A stretch of 34,833 bases of DNA from an uncultured Clostridium sp. GTDB lineage: Bacteria; Bacillota; Clostridia; TANB77; CAG-508. Below, one piece after another: positions 7,556-15,499 of the stretch; positions within the stretch are counted from its first letter, which is position 1; each line of letters opens with the position of its first letter. Where the stretch lies: NCBI GenBank assembly GCA_948472955.1, contig CAOKVW010000009.1, forward strand, positions 1-34,833, given 5' to 3'. The notes beneath the pieces are model-generated. The model was not told the origin of the DNA. It did not search any database and worked only from the letters and a program-made list of their open reading frames with translations. The position numbers and the translations under genes are program-made.

Positions 7556-9751
7556 GTGCAAGAGGGAAAAGAAATAACGATAGAAGATGTAATCAATAAA
7601 AGAAAACAGCATACCAAAAAAGTGGATATCAAGTTAATTAGGAAGGCATTTGATTATGCTAATCATCATCATGGCAATCAATGTAGACAATCTGGGGAAC
7701 CATATATTATCCATCCTCTTAATGTTGCCTATATTTTAGCAGATATTGGTTTAGATGATAGTACCATAAGTGCTGCCCTTTTACATGATGTAGTAGAAGA
7801 TACCGAAATAACCGAACAAGAGATTAGGCAAGAATTTGGTTCAGAAATTGCAGAAATGGTACAAGGGGTTACCAAACTAGGAAGCATGCAATTTGCTTCT
7901 ATAGAAGAGCAACAAGTAGAAGATTACAGAAAAATGTTTTTAGCGATGGGAAAAGACATTCGAGTCATTCTAATCAAATTAGCCGATAGGCTTCATAATA
8001 TGAGAACCTTGAAATATCTAAAAAGGGAAAGACAAATTGCCAATGCCAAAGAAACGATGGAATTATATACCCCTCTTGCGAATCGTTTGGGTTTGTATTC
8101 CATTAAATGGGAATTAGAGGATTTAGCATTCAAATATTTATATCCAGAAGAATACCATGATTTAGTAGAAGGCATTAATAAAAAGAGAGAAGAGAGACTG
8201 AAATTCATCGAAAAGATTATGGATGATATTCGTATGGAATTAAAAAATCAAAAAATAGAAGCAGAAGTCACGGGAAGAGCAAAGCATTTATATAGTATTT
8301 ATCGAAAGATGAAAAGAGATAACAAGACACTTGACCAGATATATGACTTGTTTGCCTTACGTATTTTAGTTCATTCGATAAAAGATTGTTATGCAGCATT
8401 GGGAATTGTACATGAAATGTATAGTCCTATGCCAGGAAGATTCAAAGATTATATTGCTGTACCCAAACCCAACATGTATCAATCGATTCATACTACTTTG
8501 TTAGGAGATAAAGGAACACCCTTTGAGGTACAGATTCGTACTTGGGATATGCACCGAGTAGCTGAATATGGTATTGCAGCCCATTGGGCTTATAAAGAAG
8601 CCAATTATTTTGGCAAAAAAACATCGGTAAAAGTAGAAGAGGACAAATTGGCTTGGTTAAGGGAAACCTTAGAGTGGCAAAAAGAAATGCAAGACCCACA
8701 AGAATTTTTAACCACTTTAAAAACAGAATTATTTGAAGATGAAGTCTATGTTTTTACACCCAAAGGTGCCATAAAGGTTTTACCAAGAGGAGCAACGCCA
8801 ATTGATTTTGCTTATACGATACATGCAGAAATTGGTCATCATATGACAGGTTGTAAAATTAATAGTAAGATGATGCCAATTGTTACCCCTTTAAAAAGTG
8901 GAGATATTGTGGAAATCATTACTTCTGATAAATCCAAAGGACCAAGTAGAGATTGGCTGAAATTTATTAAAAGTACCAGTGCTAAAAATAAAATTTTAGC
9001 ATGGTTTAAAAAAGCACAAAAGGCAGAAAACATCGAAAAGGGAAAAGATTTAATAGATAAAGAATTAAAAAGAATCGGATTTTCTCATACCAATCTGTTC
9101 AAACCAGAATATATCGAACCAATGCTAGATAAATATAAATATAAAAACTTGGATGAGATGTATGCAGCTGTTGGTTTTGGTGCCAATTCATCGGTAAAAG
9201 TAATTGCTAGAATGTTACAAGAATATCGAAAAGAACATGAAGAAGAAAATATTGAGGCTAAAATTGAGGAACTGGCAAAGGCAAGACAAAGGCGTCCCAA
9301 ACCATCTAATTCAGGCATTATAGTCAAAGGAATTGATAATTGCCTTGTAAAATTATCAAAATGTTGTAATCCCCTTCCAGGAGACGAGATTGTAGGTTAT
9401 ATCACAAAAGGAAGAGGTGTTTCTGTCCATAGAAAAGATTGTGTTAATATTGGAGAGTTATTGGCAGAAGAAAACAGAATGATTGATGTAGAATGGTATG
9501 AGGAAAATGAGTCTTCTTATCAAGTGGATATCGAGGTATATTCAAATGATAGAACAGGACTATTGATGGATATATTAAAGGAAATCGGTACCACAAAAGC
9601 AAAGATACTAGGAGTTAATACTAAAACAACGAAAGAAAGAATTGCCATTATGGAAATTACACTAGAGATTGAAAATTTAGAGGAATTAAACAAAGCACAA
9701 AGAGCAGTCAGAAAAGTAAACAGTGTTTATGAAGTGAAAAGAAAAAAATAA
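7556..9751 (+). CDS. relA: Bifunctional (p)ppGpp synthetase/hydrolase, RelA/SpoT (Rel) family
   Basis: The enzyme makes and breaks the alarmone (p)ppGpp. The 731-residue protein has all the domains of a long Rel enzyme: an HD hydrolase domain (PYIIHPLNVAYILADIG, then LLHDVVEDT near residue 78 and KLADRLHNMRTL near 143), a synthetase domain (GRAKHLYSIYRKM, DLFALRIL, PGRFKDYIAVPKPNMYQSIH around 300), a TGS domain (VYVFTPKGAIKVLPRGATPI around 400), a conserved-cysteine region (LSKCCNPLPGD around 605) and a C-terminal ACT domain. Hydrolase and synthetase motifs are both intact, so it should be bifunctional. The start is GTG at 7556, with GGGAGG seven bases upstream. A palindrome follows and then an MBL-fold gene. 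Confidence 0.95.
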   Translation: MQEGKEITIEDVINKRKQHTKKVDIKLIRKAFDYANHHHGNQCRQSGEPYIIHPLNVAYILADIGLDDSTISAALLHDVVEDTEITEQEIRQEFGSEIAEMVQGVTKLGSMQFASIEEQQVEDYRKMFLAMGKDIRVILIKLADRLHNMRTLKYLKRERQIANAKETMELYTPLANRLGLYSIKWELEDLAFKYLYPEEYHDLVEGINKKREERLKFIEKIMDDIRMELKNQKIEAEVTGRAKHLYSIYRKMKRDNKTLDQIYDLFALRILVHSIKDCYAALGIVHEMYSPMPGRFKDYIAVPKPNMYQSIHTTLLGDKGTPFEVQIRTWDMHRVAEYGIAAHWAYKEANYFGKKTSVKVEEDKLAWLRETLEWQKEMQDPQEFLTTLKTELFEDEVYVFTPKGAIKVLPRGATPIDFAYTIHAEIGHHMTGCKINSKMMPIVTPLKSGDIVEIITSDKSKGPSRDWLKFIKSTSAKNKILAWFKKAQKAENIEKGKDLIDKELKRIGFSHTNLFKPEYIEPMLDKYKYKNLDEMYAAVGFGANSSVKVIARMLQEYRKEHEEENIEAKIEELAKARQRRPKPSNSGIIVKGIDNCLVKLSKCCNPLPGDEIVGYITKGRGVSVHRKDCVNIGELLAEENRMIDVEWYEENESSYQVDIEVYSNDRTGLLMDILKEIGTTKAKILGVNTKTTKERIAIMEITLEIENLEELNKAQRAVRKVNSVYEVKRKK

Positions 9752-9782
9752 TGTGACAAGAGGGGCGCCCCTTTTTGTCACA
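9752..9782 (+). terminator. Palindromic hairpin between relA and the MBL gene
   Basis: TGTGACAA at the left pairs with TTGTCACA at the right, with a GC-only core GGGGCGCCCC inside and a T tract on the right arm. It is probably a terminator or attenuating hairpin at the end of relA. Confidence 0.6.
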
Positions 9783-9797
9783 TAAAAGGAGAAAGAG

Positions 9798-10445
9798 ATG
9801 AAATTAAAGGAACTGAAGATAGATACTTGGATGGGAGATGCTACGAATTGTTATATTTTAGTAGATGAAAAATCCAAAGAAACTATGGTAATTGACCCAG
9901 CAGGAGAAGTGGAAAAAATAGAAGAACTGATTCATATTATGCAGGGAAAATTGAAATATATTTATTTGACACATTGCCATGGGGACCATATATTGGGAGT
10001 AACGGAATTGAAAAAACAATGTGGCGGAAAGATATTAATTCATAGAGAAGATAGTGACGGCTTGAATAATCCCAATATTAATTTAACTCCCTATATTGGC
10101 GTGGGAGAGATTGAATTAGAGGCTGATTCTAGAATCGATGATGGAGATTTGATGCATTTGGGAAATATAGAGTTTAAGGTTCTTCATACACCAGGTCATA
10201 CAAAAGGGAGTACCAGTCTTTATTGCGAAGAAGAGAATTGCTTGTTTTCAGGTGATACTATTTTTAGGGGTACTTGGGGAAGAACGGATTTACCTACTTC
10301 TAGTAGAGAGGATATTATGAAGTCGATTGAAGAGAAAATTATGGTTCTGCCAGATGAAACGATTGTGTATCCGGGTCATGGTATGATGGCTATGCTTAAA
10401 GATGAAAAACCAATTTATCTCGAGTTGAAGCCTAAATTGTTTTGA
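9798..10445 (+). CDS. MBL-fold metallo-hydrolase (glyoxalase II-like)
   Basis: This is a 215-residue metallo-beta-lactamase-fold hydrolase with a binuclear metal site. The metal ligands are visible as THCHGDH (about residue 59), HTPGHT (about 133), the bridging Asp in FSGDTIF (about 150), and the late His in YPGHG (about 195). The GRTDLP loop is typical of the glyoxalase II / YcbL-type branch. It is shorter than true glyoxalase II and lacks its C-terminal substrate domain, so the substrate may be a small thioester or another hydroxyacyl compound. A strong AAAGGAG precedes the ATG. It sits between relA and hisS, a common Firmicutes order. The precise reaction is not determined by sequence alone. 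Confidence 0.85.
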   Translation: MKLKELKIDTWMGDATNCYILVDEKSKETMVIDPAGEVEKIEELIHIMQGKLKYIYLTHCHGDHILGVTELKKQCGGKILIHREDSDGLNNPNINLTPYIGVGEIELEADSRIDDGDLMHLGNIEFKVLHTPGHTKGSTSLYCEEENCLFSGDTIFRGTWGRTDLPTSSREDIMKSIEEKIMVLPDETIVYPGHGMMAMLKDEKPIYLELKPKLF

Positions 10446-10528
10446 AAGTGTTGCAAATTGGATGAAATTAATGTATAATAGAATAGAAACTGCTAACACT
10501 AGTTGTAACGGTAAAGGAGGAAGAAAGA

Positions 10529-10786
10529 ATGCCAAACTTAGGCATAAATAAGGAAAAACTACAATCCTTTGGCTACACCATACAGAGAGAGGACTCGTAT
10601 TGTGCTATTTTATCCTTAACGGGAGAAAAAGTACTAGAGGTCCTTAAGTTACCACATACGGTGATGGTGTTAAACCAGGAATCTTTTGCAAATAACAGAG
10701 CAGTAACCCTTACAATAGAAAAAGGGATAGCAGTAGCAAAAGATTCTTTAGGAAAGGTGATAGTTTGGGCATCTGAAACGAAATGA
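10529..10786 (+). CDS. Small hypothetical protein
   Basis: I do not recognise the family. It is an 85-residue, probably cytosolic and mostly beta protein with no membrane segment, no signal and a single Cys. AAAGGAGG lies just upstream of the ATG, which makes expression credible. It lies between the MBL-fold gene (84 bp upstream) and hisS (about 85 bp downstream) in the same orientation, so it may share their transcript. Segments such as TGEKVLEVLKLPHTVMVL and VTLTIEKGIAVAKDSLGKVI alternate in a beta-strand-like way. The tail GKVIVWASETK carries no motif I can assign. Confidence 0.65.
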   Translation: MPNLGINKEKLQSFGYTIQREDSYCAILSLTGEKVLEVLKLPHTVMVLNQESFANNRAVTLTIEKGIAVAKDSLGKVIVWASETK

Positions 10787-10812
10787 CACAATTATTTTAA
10801 GTGTTATGGATT

Positions 10813-10839
10813 GGGGCATTGGAATTTTTCCAATGTCCT
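10813..10839 (+). terminator. Hairpin between the small hypothetical gene and hisS
   Basis: A stem of about 11 bp (GGGGCATTGGAA with TTCCAATGTCCT, G-U included) has a very short loop. No proper T tract follows, so it is a weak terminator or an mRNA-processing hairpin. It is too small to be a T-box leader. Confidence 0.4.
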
Positions 10840-10871
10840 TCAATTAAAATAAAGAAGAAAGAAGTGATAAA

Positions 10872-12182
10872 ATGGATAAAACAGAGCCAAGAACATTAGC
10901 AGGATTTATGGAGTTATTACCAAATGAGCAAATTCTATTCGAACAAATGAAACAAACCATAGGAAATACCTATCAAAAATTTGGATTTTTGCCATTAGAC
11001 ACACCAGTAATAGAGCTATCAGAGGTATTATTAGCCAAAGCAGGAGGAGAAACCGAAAAGCAAATTTATCGATTTAAGAAAGGGGAAACTGATTTATCTT
11101 TAAGATTTGATTTAACCGTTCCACTTTCCAAATATGTTGCTAAAAACTATGGTAATCTTAGTTTTCCTTTTAGAAGGTACCAAATTGGAAAAGTGTATCG
11201 TGGCGAAAGGACACAAAAAGGAAGATTCCGTGAATTTTATCAATGTGACATCGATGTCATTGGTGATGGAGAATTAGCCATTATTAATGATGCAGAGCTT
11301 CCAAGCGTTATTTATACGATATTCAAAGAATTGGGATTTGATAATTTTACGATTTGTGTAAATAACCGCAAAATATTAAATGGTTTATTTGAAAGTTTAG
11401 GGCAGAAAGAAAATGCCGTTGAGATTTTAAGAGTCATTGACAAAATTGATAAAATAGGAAAACAATCTGTAATAGAAGAATTAGCTAAATTAAAGGTAGA
11501 AAAAACTGAAATTGAAACCATTATCAATTTTATTGCCATAGAGGGAAATTCGGATGAAAAAATAGAAAGTTTAGAAAACTTAGGAATCGAAAATGAGATA
11601 TATGCCAAAGGAGTAGAAGAATTAAAACAAGTAGTAAAAAATATTCGATTATTTGGCGTTCCAGATAGCAATTTTAAAGTGGATTTAACCATTGCAAGAG
11701 GATTGGATTATTATACAGGAACTGTGTACGAAACTTTTTTAAATGATTACAGAGAGCTTGGAAGTGTATGTTCCGGCGGAAGATATGAAAATTTAGCAGA
11801 ATATTACACAGACAAAAAATTACCAGGTGTTGGAGTTTCCATTGGCTTAACAAGATTATTCTACAAACTAAATGAATTAAATTTAATCCAAGCAGAACAA
11901 AAGTCAGTCTCACAGGTATTGATTATACCAATGATAGAGGATTTGGAAAAACCTATTAAATTAGCGACTGATTTGAGAAAACTTGGCGTGAACACAGAGG
12001 TATATCTAAATGATAAAAAATTAAAAGCTAAGTTTAAGTATGCCGATAAATTGAAAATTCCTTATGTGGTTGTGATAGGAGAAGATGAACTTGCTACCAA
12101 TACAGCTAATGTTAAGAATATGGAGACAGGAGAGGAGAAGAAGGTTAAGTTAGAGGCAAGTGAAATTTGTAAAATTATGTGA
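10872..12182 (+). CDS. hisS: Histidyl-tRNA synthetase
   Basis: A class II aminoacyl-tRNA synthetase that charges tRNA-His. The 436-residue protein shows motif 1 around FLPLDTPVIE, the RFDLTVPLSKYV block (about residue 80), motif 2 with FRRYQIGKVYRGE (about 100), the histidine-specific ARGLDYYTGTVYE (about 275), CSGGRYENL (about 300) and motif 3 GVGVSIGLTRL (about 320). The C-terminal anticodon-binding domain begins near VLIIPMIEDL and ends with the usual mixed alpha/beta segment. Length is normal. The ATG has AAGAAGTG upstream. There is no T-box in the 85-bp leader. A strong terminator follows. Confidence 0.95.
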   Translation: MDKTEPRTLAGFMELLPNEQILFEQMKQTIGNTYQKFGFLPLDTPVIELSEVLLAKAGGETEKQIYRFKKGETDLSLRFDLTVPLSKYVAKNYGNLSFPFRRYQIGKVYRGERTQKGRFREFYQCDIDVIGDGELAIINDAELPSVIYTIFKELGFDNFTICVNNRKILNGLFESLGQKENAVEILRVIDKIDKIGKQSVIEELAKLKVEKTEIETIINFIAIEGNSDEKIESLENLGIENEIYAKGVEELKQVVKNIRLFGVPDSNFKVDLTIARGLDYYTGTVYETFLNDYRELGSVCSGGRYENLAEYYTDKKLPGVGVSIGLTRLFYKLNELNLIQAEQKSVSQVLIIPMIEDLEKPIKLATDLRKLGVNTEVYLNDKKLKAKFKYADKLKIPYVVVIGEDELATNTANVKNMETGEEKKVKLEASEICKIM

Positions 12183-12199
12183 AATATAGTAGTAAGACC

Positions 12200-12238
12200 A
12201 ACGAACCAGCGGAAAATTTTTCCCCGCTGGTTTGTTCC
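12200..12238. terminator. Bidirectional terminator between hisS and the Crp/Fnr gene
   Basis: A 13-bp stem (AACGAACCAGCGG with CCGCTGGTTTGTT, one G-U) is flanked on both sides by A or T runs. It sits between two convergent genes. Confidence 0.85.
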
Positions 12239-12240
12239 TT

Positions 12241-12873
12241 TTATTTATAAAGCAAAGTAATTTTATTACCATTCTTTTCGATAAAACCCTCTTCCTTCAA
12301 AAGCTTTAATTCTCGCATCATAGCACTTCTATCAACACTTAGATAATCAGCCAAATCGGTCAAAGAAAAAGGCAGAGAAAAAGATTTACTTAAATTTCTA
12401 GTAGACAACATCGTAAAATAGCCAATCAATTTATCACGAATCGACCTTTTGGTAAGTAATTCAATTCTCATATTTAAATCGGTAACTTTACTCAAAATTA
12501 ATTCTGGCAAGTCTTCTGCTAATTCTTGATGGAACTTACAAGTATTTCTACATTTTGTATGAATATCATTATAACCATAAAAAAGTACTTCACATTTTTC
12601 ACGAGCCTCTACCAATAACTCATTATTAGTGGTGATGGTGTAAAACACTTCTCCAAAAACATCATTTTTAGAAAAATGTTCTACAATGGTTCTGTTACCA
12701 TTTAAGTCATAACGGACTAAGTCTGCATTTCCACTTGTTAAAATGCAAAATTGATTTCTTTTTTTGATATAACTAGTAATGATTTCATTTTTGGAAAAGG
12801 TCTTTTTTTGTACCCTATGGCAACTTTTTTCAAATTTGTCGATTAGTTCTTCTATATTAAAATTAATGTCCAT
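12241..12873 (-). CDS. Crp/Fnr-family transcriptional regulator
   Basis: A 210-residue one-component regulator. The N-terminal cyclic-nucleotide-binding-like beta-roll (about residues 10-115) contains GNADLVRYDLNGNRTIVEHF and NDVFGEVF. A dimerisation helix follows (about 120-150), then a C-terminal winged helix (about 165-210) with SLTDLADYLSVDRSAMMREL as the HTH. Several cysteines (near 18, 43 and around CRNTC) could sense redox or bind a metal, but they do not match the classical N-terminal Fnr four-cysteine set. It is divergent from nrdD. A 14-bp palindrome of Fnr spacing overlaps its own -35 box, and the same kind of palindrome lies before nrdD, suggesting self-control plus control of the reductase. 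The effector is unknown. Confidence 0.85.
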   Translation of the reverse strand: MDINFNIEELIDKFEKSCHRVQKKTFSKNEIITSYIKKRNQFCILTSGNADLVRYDLNGNRTIVEHFSKNDVFGEVFYTITTNNELLVEAREKCEVLFYGYNDIHTKCRNTCKFHQELAEDLPELILSKVTDLNMRIELLTKRSIRDKLIGYFTMLSTRNLSKSFSLPFSLTDLADYLSVDRSAMMRELKLLKEEGFIEKNGNKITLLYK

Positions 12874-12893
12874 TTTATTCTCTCCTCGTCTTG

Positions 12894-12922
12894 ATTATAA
12901 CAAAAAAACGTTGCAAATGCAA
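12894..12922 (-). promoter_or_regulatory. Promoter of the Crp/Fnr gene
   Basis: On the minus strand, TTGCAT (12917-12922) and TATAAT (12894-12899) are separated by 17 bp. The -35 box lies inside the 12910-12923 palindrome. Confidence 0.6.
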
Positions 12923-12923
12923 C
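12910..12923. promoter_or_regulatory. Fnr-spaced palindrome at the Crp/Fnr gene promoter
   Basis: GTTGC-AAAT-GCAAC is a perfect 5-4-5 inverted repeat, the half-site spacing used by Fnr-type proteins. It overlaps the regulator's -35 box, which would fit autorepression. Its right half also forms the tip of a REP-like inverted repeat, so the match may be partly coincidental. Confidence 0.45.
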
Positions 12924-13170
12924 TTGGGACATGGGGACGTAGATAATGTCCCTATGATAAATAATGTCATAAACCAATGTGTTATCTATTATTTTTTTAC
13001 ACCTTGTGTGTCGCAACCTCCTGATTTTTAAAAATAGACGGTTGCTCCAATCGCACTCGCGTCCGCTCGTTTAGTCGCTTACGCGGTGTTACAAAAATAA
13101 TAGATAACACATTAGTTAGAAATTTTGAGTATTCAGGGACATTATCTACGTCCCCATGTCCCAAGTTGCA
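12918..13170. repeat. REP-like inverted-repeat element, family A, with a family B element nested inside
   Basis: Perfect 36-bp terminal inverted repeats (12918-12953 and 13135-13170) each contain the REP-like unit GGGACAT-GGGGACGTAGATA-ATGTCCC (12926-12952; reverse 13136-13162). Between them lies a family B element at 12976-13113. Together they occupy most of the crp-nrdD intergenic region. Related family A units are at 16264-16373 and 19766-19800. Confidence 0.85.
12976..13113. repeat. GC-cored hairpin element, family B, copy 1
   Basis: A+T-rich arms of 21 bp (AATGTGTTATCTATTATTTT plus one T, with its complement) enclose stems ACACC/GGTGT and CAACC/GGTTG. They also enclose a GC-rich block, unusual for this genome, beginning CCAATCGCACTCGC. 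A second copy lies in opposite orientation at 30412-30564 with a nearly identical core but different arms that are again self-complementary. Confidence 0.8.
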
Positions 13171-13192
13171 TTGTAATACAATTGTAATACAA
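13171..13192. promoter_or_regulatory. Tandem 11-bp palindromes upstream of nrdD
   Basis: TTGTAATACAA occurs twice back to back (13171-13181 and 13182-13192), giving an internal TACAATTGTA. It looks like a double operator. The factor is not identified. Confidence 0.4.
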
Positions 13193-13198
13193 ATGTCA

Positions 13199-13210
13199 TA
13201 TTCGACAAAA
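13199..13210 (-). promoter_or_regulatory. Possible Spo0A box
   Basis: On the minus strand the sequence reads TTTTGTCGAATA, including the seven-base 0A-box core TGTCGAA. Such short matches arise by chance, so this is weak. Confidence 0.25.
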
Positions 13211-13251
13211 ACTTACATGAAAGCATATTTAGAAAATGGAAAACTATGTTA

Positions 13252-13292
13252 GTTGCTTTTGCAACAGAAAAGAAAAAATCTTTTTATATAAT
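13252..13292 (+). promoter_or_regulatory. nrdD promoter with Fnr-type activator site
   Basis: GTTGC-TTTT-GCAAC (13252-13265) is a perfect 5-4-5 palindrome. TATAAT follows at 13287-13292 with no good -35 box. If transcription starts near 13299, the palindrome is centred at about -40.5, the class II activator position. Confidence 0.5.
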
Positions 13293-13326
13293 AAGAACAT
13301 GCAGAAAAAAGAAAAGGGGAAGAAAC

Positions 13327-15453
13327 ATGAAAATTATTAAAAGAGATGGAAGAGCAGTAGACTACGATAGAGAAAAGATAAAAATTGCGATTGAAAAGGC
13401 AAATGAGGAAGTAAGAGCAAAAGAAAGAGCCACCAAAGAAGAGATTAAAAACATTATTGCCTATATTGAAGAATCCAATAAAAAAAGAATGTTAGTGGAA
13501 GACATTCAAGATATTATAGAAGAAAAGTTAATGGAAATTGACAAATATGAGTTAGCGAAAAAATATATTGTATATCGTTATACCAGAGCTTTGGTAAGAA
13601 AGCAAAATACAACAGATGAGTCTATTTTAGGCTTACTTAGAAATGAAAACAAAGAGTTAGCAGAGGAGAATTCCAACAAAAATACCTTATTAGCTTCCAC
13701 TCAAAGAGATTACATCGCAGGAGAGGTTTCCAGAGACTTGACTAAAAGATTGTTATTGCCAGAAAAGATAGTGAAAGCGGATGAAGATGGGATTTTGCAT
13801 TTCCATGATGCAGACTATTTTGTGCAACCAATTTTTAACTGTTGTTTAATCAATATAGCAGATATGTTAGATAATGGAACTGTCATGAATGGAAAGATGA
13901 TTGAAACACCAAAAAGTTTTCAAGTGGCATGTACGATTACAACACAAATTATTGCAGCAGTGGCTAGTAATCAATATGGTGGGCAATCTGTCGATATGAT
14001 TCATTTAGGAAAATATCTAAGAAAAAGCTATGACAAATTTAAAGAAGAAATGCAAGAAAAATATCAAGGAAAAATACCAGAAGACACACTGGAAGAGATT
14101 GTGCAAGATAGATTACAAGCAGAACTAAGAGCAGGGGTACAAACCATTCAATATCAAATTAATACCTTAATGACAACCAATGGGCAGTCACCATTTGTCA
14201 CACTATTCTTACATTTGGAAAAAGATGACCCATATAGCAAAGAAAATGCTATGATTATTGAGGAGGTAATCAAACAAAGATTACAAGGAATTAAAAATGA
14301 TAATGGCGTTTATGTGACACCAGCTTTTCCAAAGTTAGTTTATGTATTAGATGAATGTAATAATTTGACAGGGGGAGAATACGATTATTTGACCAAATTA
14401 GCGGTTGAGTGTTCTTCTAAAAGAATGTATCCAGATTATATTTCTGCTAAAAAGATGCGTGAGAACTATGAAGGTAATGTATTTAGCCCAATGGGTTGTA
14501 GAAGCTTTTTATCACCATGGAAAGATGAAAAGGGGAATTATCAATTTGAAGGAAGATTTAATCAAGGGGTAGTAAGTATCAATTTACCACAAATTGGAAT
14601 CGTAGCAGATGGTGACGAAGAAAAGTTTTGGCAAGAATTAGACGAAAGACTAGAACTATGCAAAGAAGCTCTAATGTGTAGACATTATGCACTATTAGGA
14701 ACCAAATCAGATATTAGCCCTATCCATTGGCAATATGGAGCCATCGCTCGTTTACAAAAAGGGGAAACGATTGATAAATTATTGTTGGGTGGCTATTCCA
14801 CTATGTCTTTAGGTTATATTGGATTATACGAAGTAACCAAACTAATGACAGGGGAATCCCAAACCACAGAGAAGGGACATGAATTTGCTCAAAAATTGAT
14901 GAAATATTTGAGGGCAACAACCGATAAATGGAAAAAAGAAACGAATATTGGATTTGCTTTATATGGCACACCAGCAGAGAGTTTATGTTACAAATTTGCT
15001 CGCATTGATAAAGAAAAGTTTGGAACGATTCAAGATGTGACAGATAAAGGCTATTATACGAATTCTTATCATGTGGATGTAAGGGAAAAAATTAATGCTT
15101 TTGATAAATTGGCTTTTGAAAGTGAATTTCAAAAAATATCTTCTGGCGGTTCTATTTCTTATATTGAAATACCAAATATGAATAAAAATTTAAAAGCATT
15201 AGAGACAGTTGTAAAATTTATTTATGATAACATTCAATATGCCGAATTTAATACGAAATCAGATTTTTGTCATGCATGTGAATTTGATGGAGAAATTATT
15301 ATCAATAAAGAGAATGAGTGGGAATGCCCAAATTGTGGGAATAAAGACCATAGCAAAATGACAGTGGTACGAAGAACGTGTGGCTACTTGGGTGAGAATT
15401 TTTGGAATGTGGGAAAGACCAAAGAAATTAAACAAAGAGTGATGCATTTATAG
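13327..15453 (+). CDS. nrdD: Anaerobic (class III) ribonucleoside-triphosphate reductase
   Basis: The enzyme converts ribonucleoside triphosphates to deoxyribonucleotides without oxygen through a glycyl radical. The 708-residue protein starts with an ATP-cone (MKIIKRDGRAVDYDREKI, residues 1-90), then the ten-stranded barrel with FHDADYFVQPIFNCCLI and MGCRSFLSPW. It ends with a zinc ribbon (CHAC...CPNC) and the glycyl-radical motif RTCGYLG close to the C-terminus. I placed the start at ATG 13327: it has AGGGGAAG upstream and begins exactly at the ATP-cone, whereas an earlier in-frame ATG at 13246 has no ribosome site and adds a non-family extension. The activase gene nrdG is not next to it; a terminator follows at once. 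Control by the divergent Crp/Fnr protein is suggested by the promoter. Confidence 0.95.
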   Translation: MKIIKRDGRAVDYDREKIKIAIEKANEEVRAKERATKEEIKNIIAYIEESNKKRMLVEDIQDIIEEKLMEIDKYELAKKYIVYRYTRALVRKQNTTDESILGLLRNENKELAEENSNKNTLLASTQRDYIAGEVSRDLTKRLLLPEKIVKADEDGILHFHDADYFVQPIFNCCLINIADMLDNGTVMNGKMIETPKSFQVACTITTQIIAAVASNQYGGQSVDMIHLGKYLRKSYDKFKEEMQEKYQGKIPEDTLEEIVQDRLQAELRAGVQTIQYQINTLMTTNGQSPFVTLFLHLEKDDPYSKENAMIIEEVIKQRLQGIKNDNGVYVTPAFPKLVYVLDECNNLTGGEYDYLTKLAVECSSKRMYPDYISAKKMRENYEGNVFSPMGCRSFLSPWKDEKGNYQFEGRFNQGVVSINLPQIGIVADGDEEKFWQELDERLELCKEALMCRHYALLGTKSDISPIHWQYGAIARLQKGETIDKLLLGGYSTMSLGYIGLYEVTKLMTGESQTTEKGHEFAQKLMKYLRATTDKWKKETNIGFALYGTPAESLCYKFARIDKEKFGTIQDVTDKGYYTNSYHVDVREKINAFDKLAFESEFQKISSGGSISYIEIPNMNKNLKALETVVKFIYDNIQYAEFNTKSDFCHACEFDGEIIINKENEWECPNCGNKDHSKMTVVRRTCGYLGENFWNVGKTKEIKQRVMHL

Positions 15454-15456
15454 AAG

Positions 15457-15489
15457 GATTGCCAAAAGGGACGAACCTTTTTGGCAATC
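15457..15489. terminator. Hairpin terminator between nrdD and gatD
   Basis: GATTGCCAAAAGG pairs with CCTTTTTGGCAATC (one bulged T) around a short loop. It lies between convergent genes. Confidence 0.7.
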
Positions 15490-15499
15490 TTTAGCATAT

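Noticed and set aside
10787..10871. T-box or riboswitch leader before hisS
   Set aside because: The leader is only about 85 bases and holds one simple hairpin; T-box leaders are much longer and carry a conserved box that is not present.
13021..13095. GC-rich block of family B as part of a group II intron or tRNA
   Set aside because: No domain V pattern, no tRNA cloverleaf, and no intron-encoded protein nearby.
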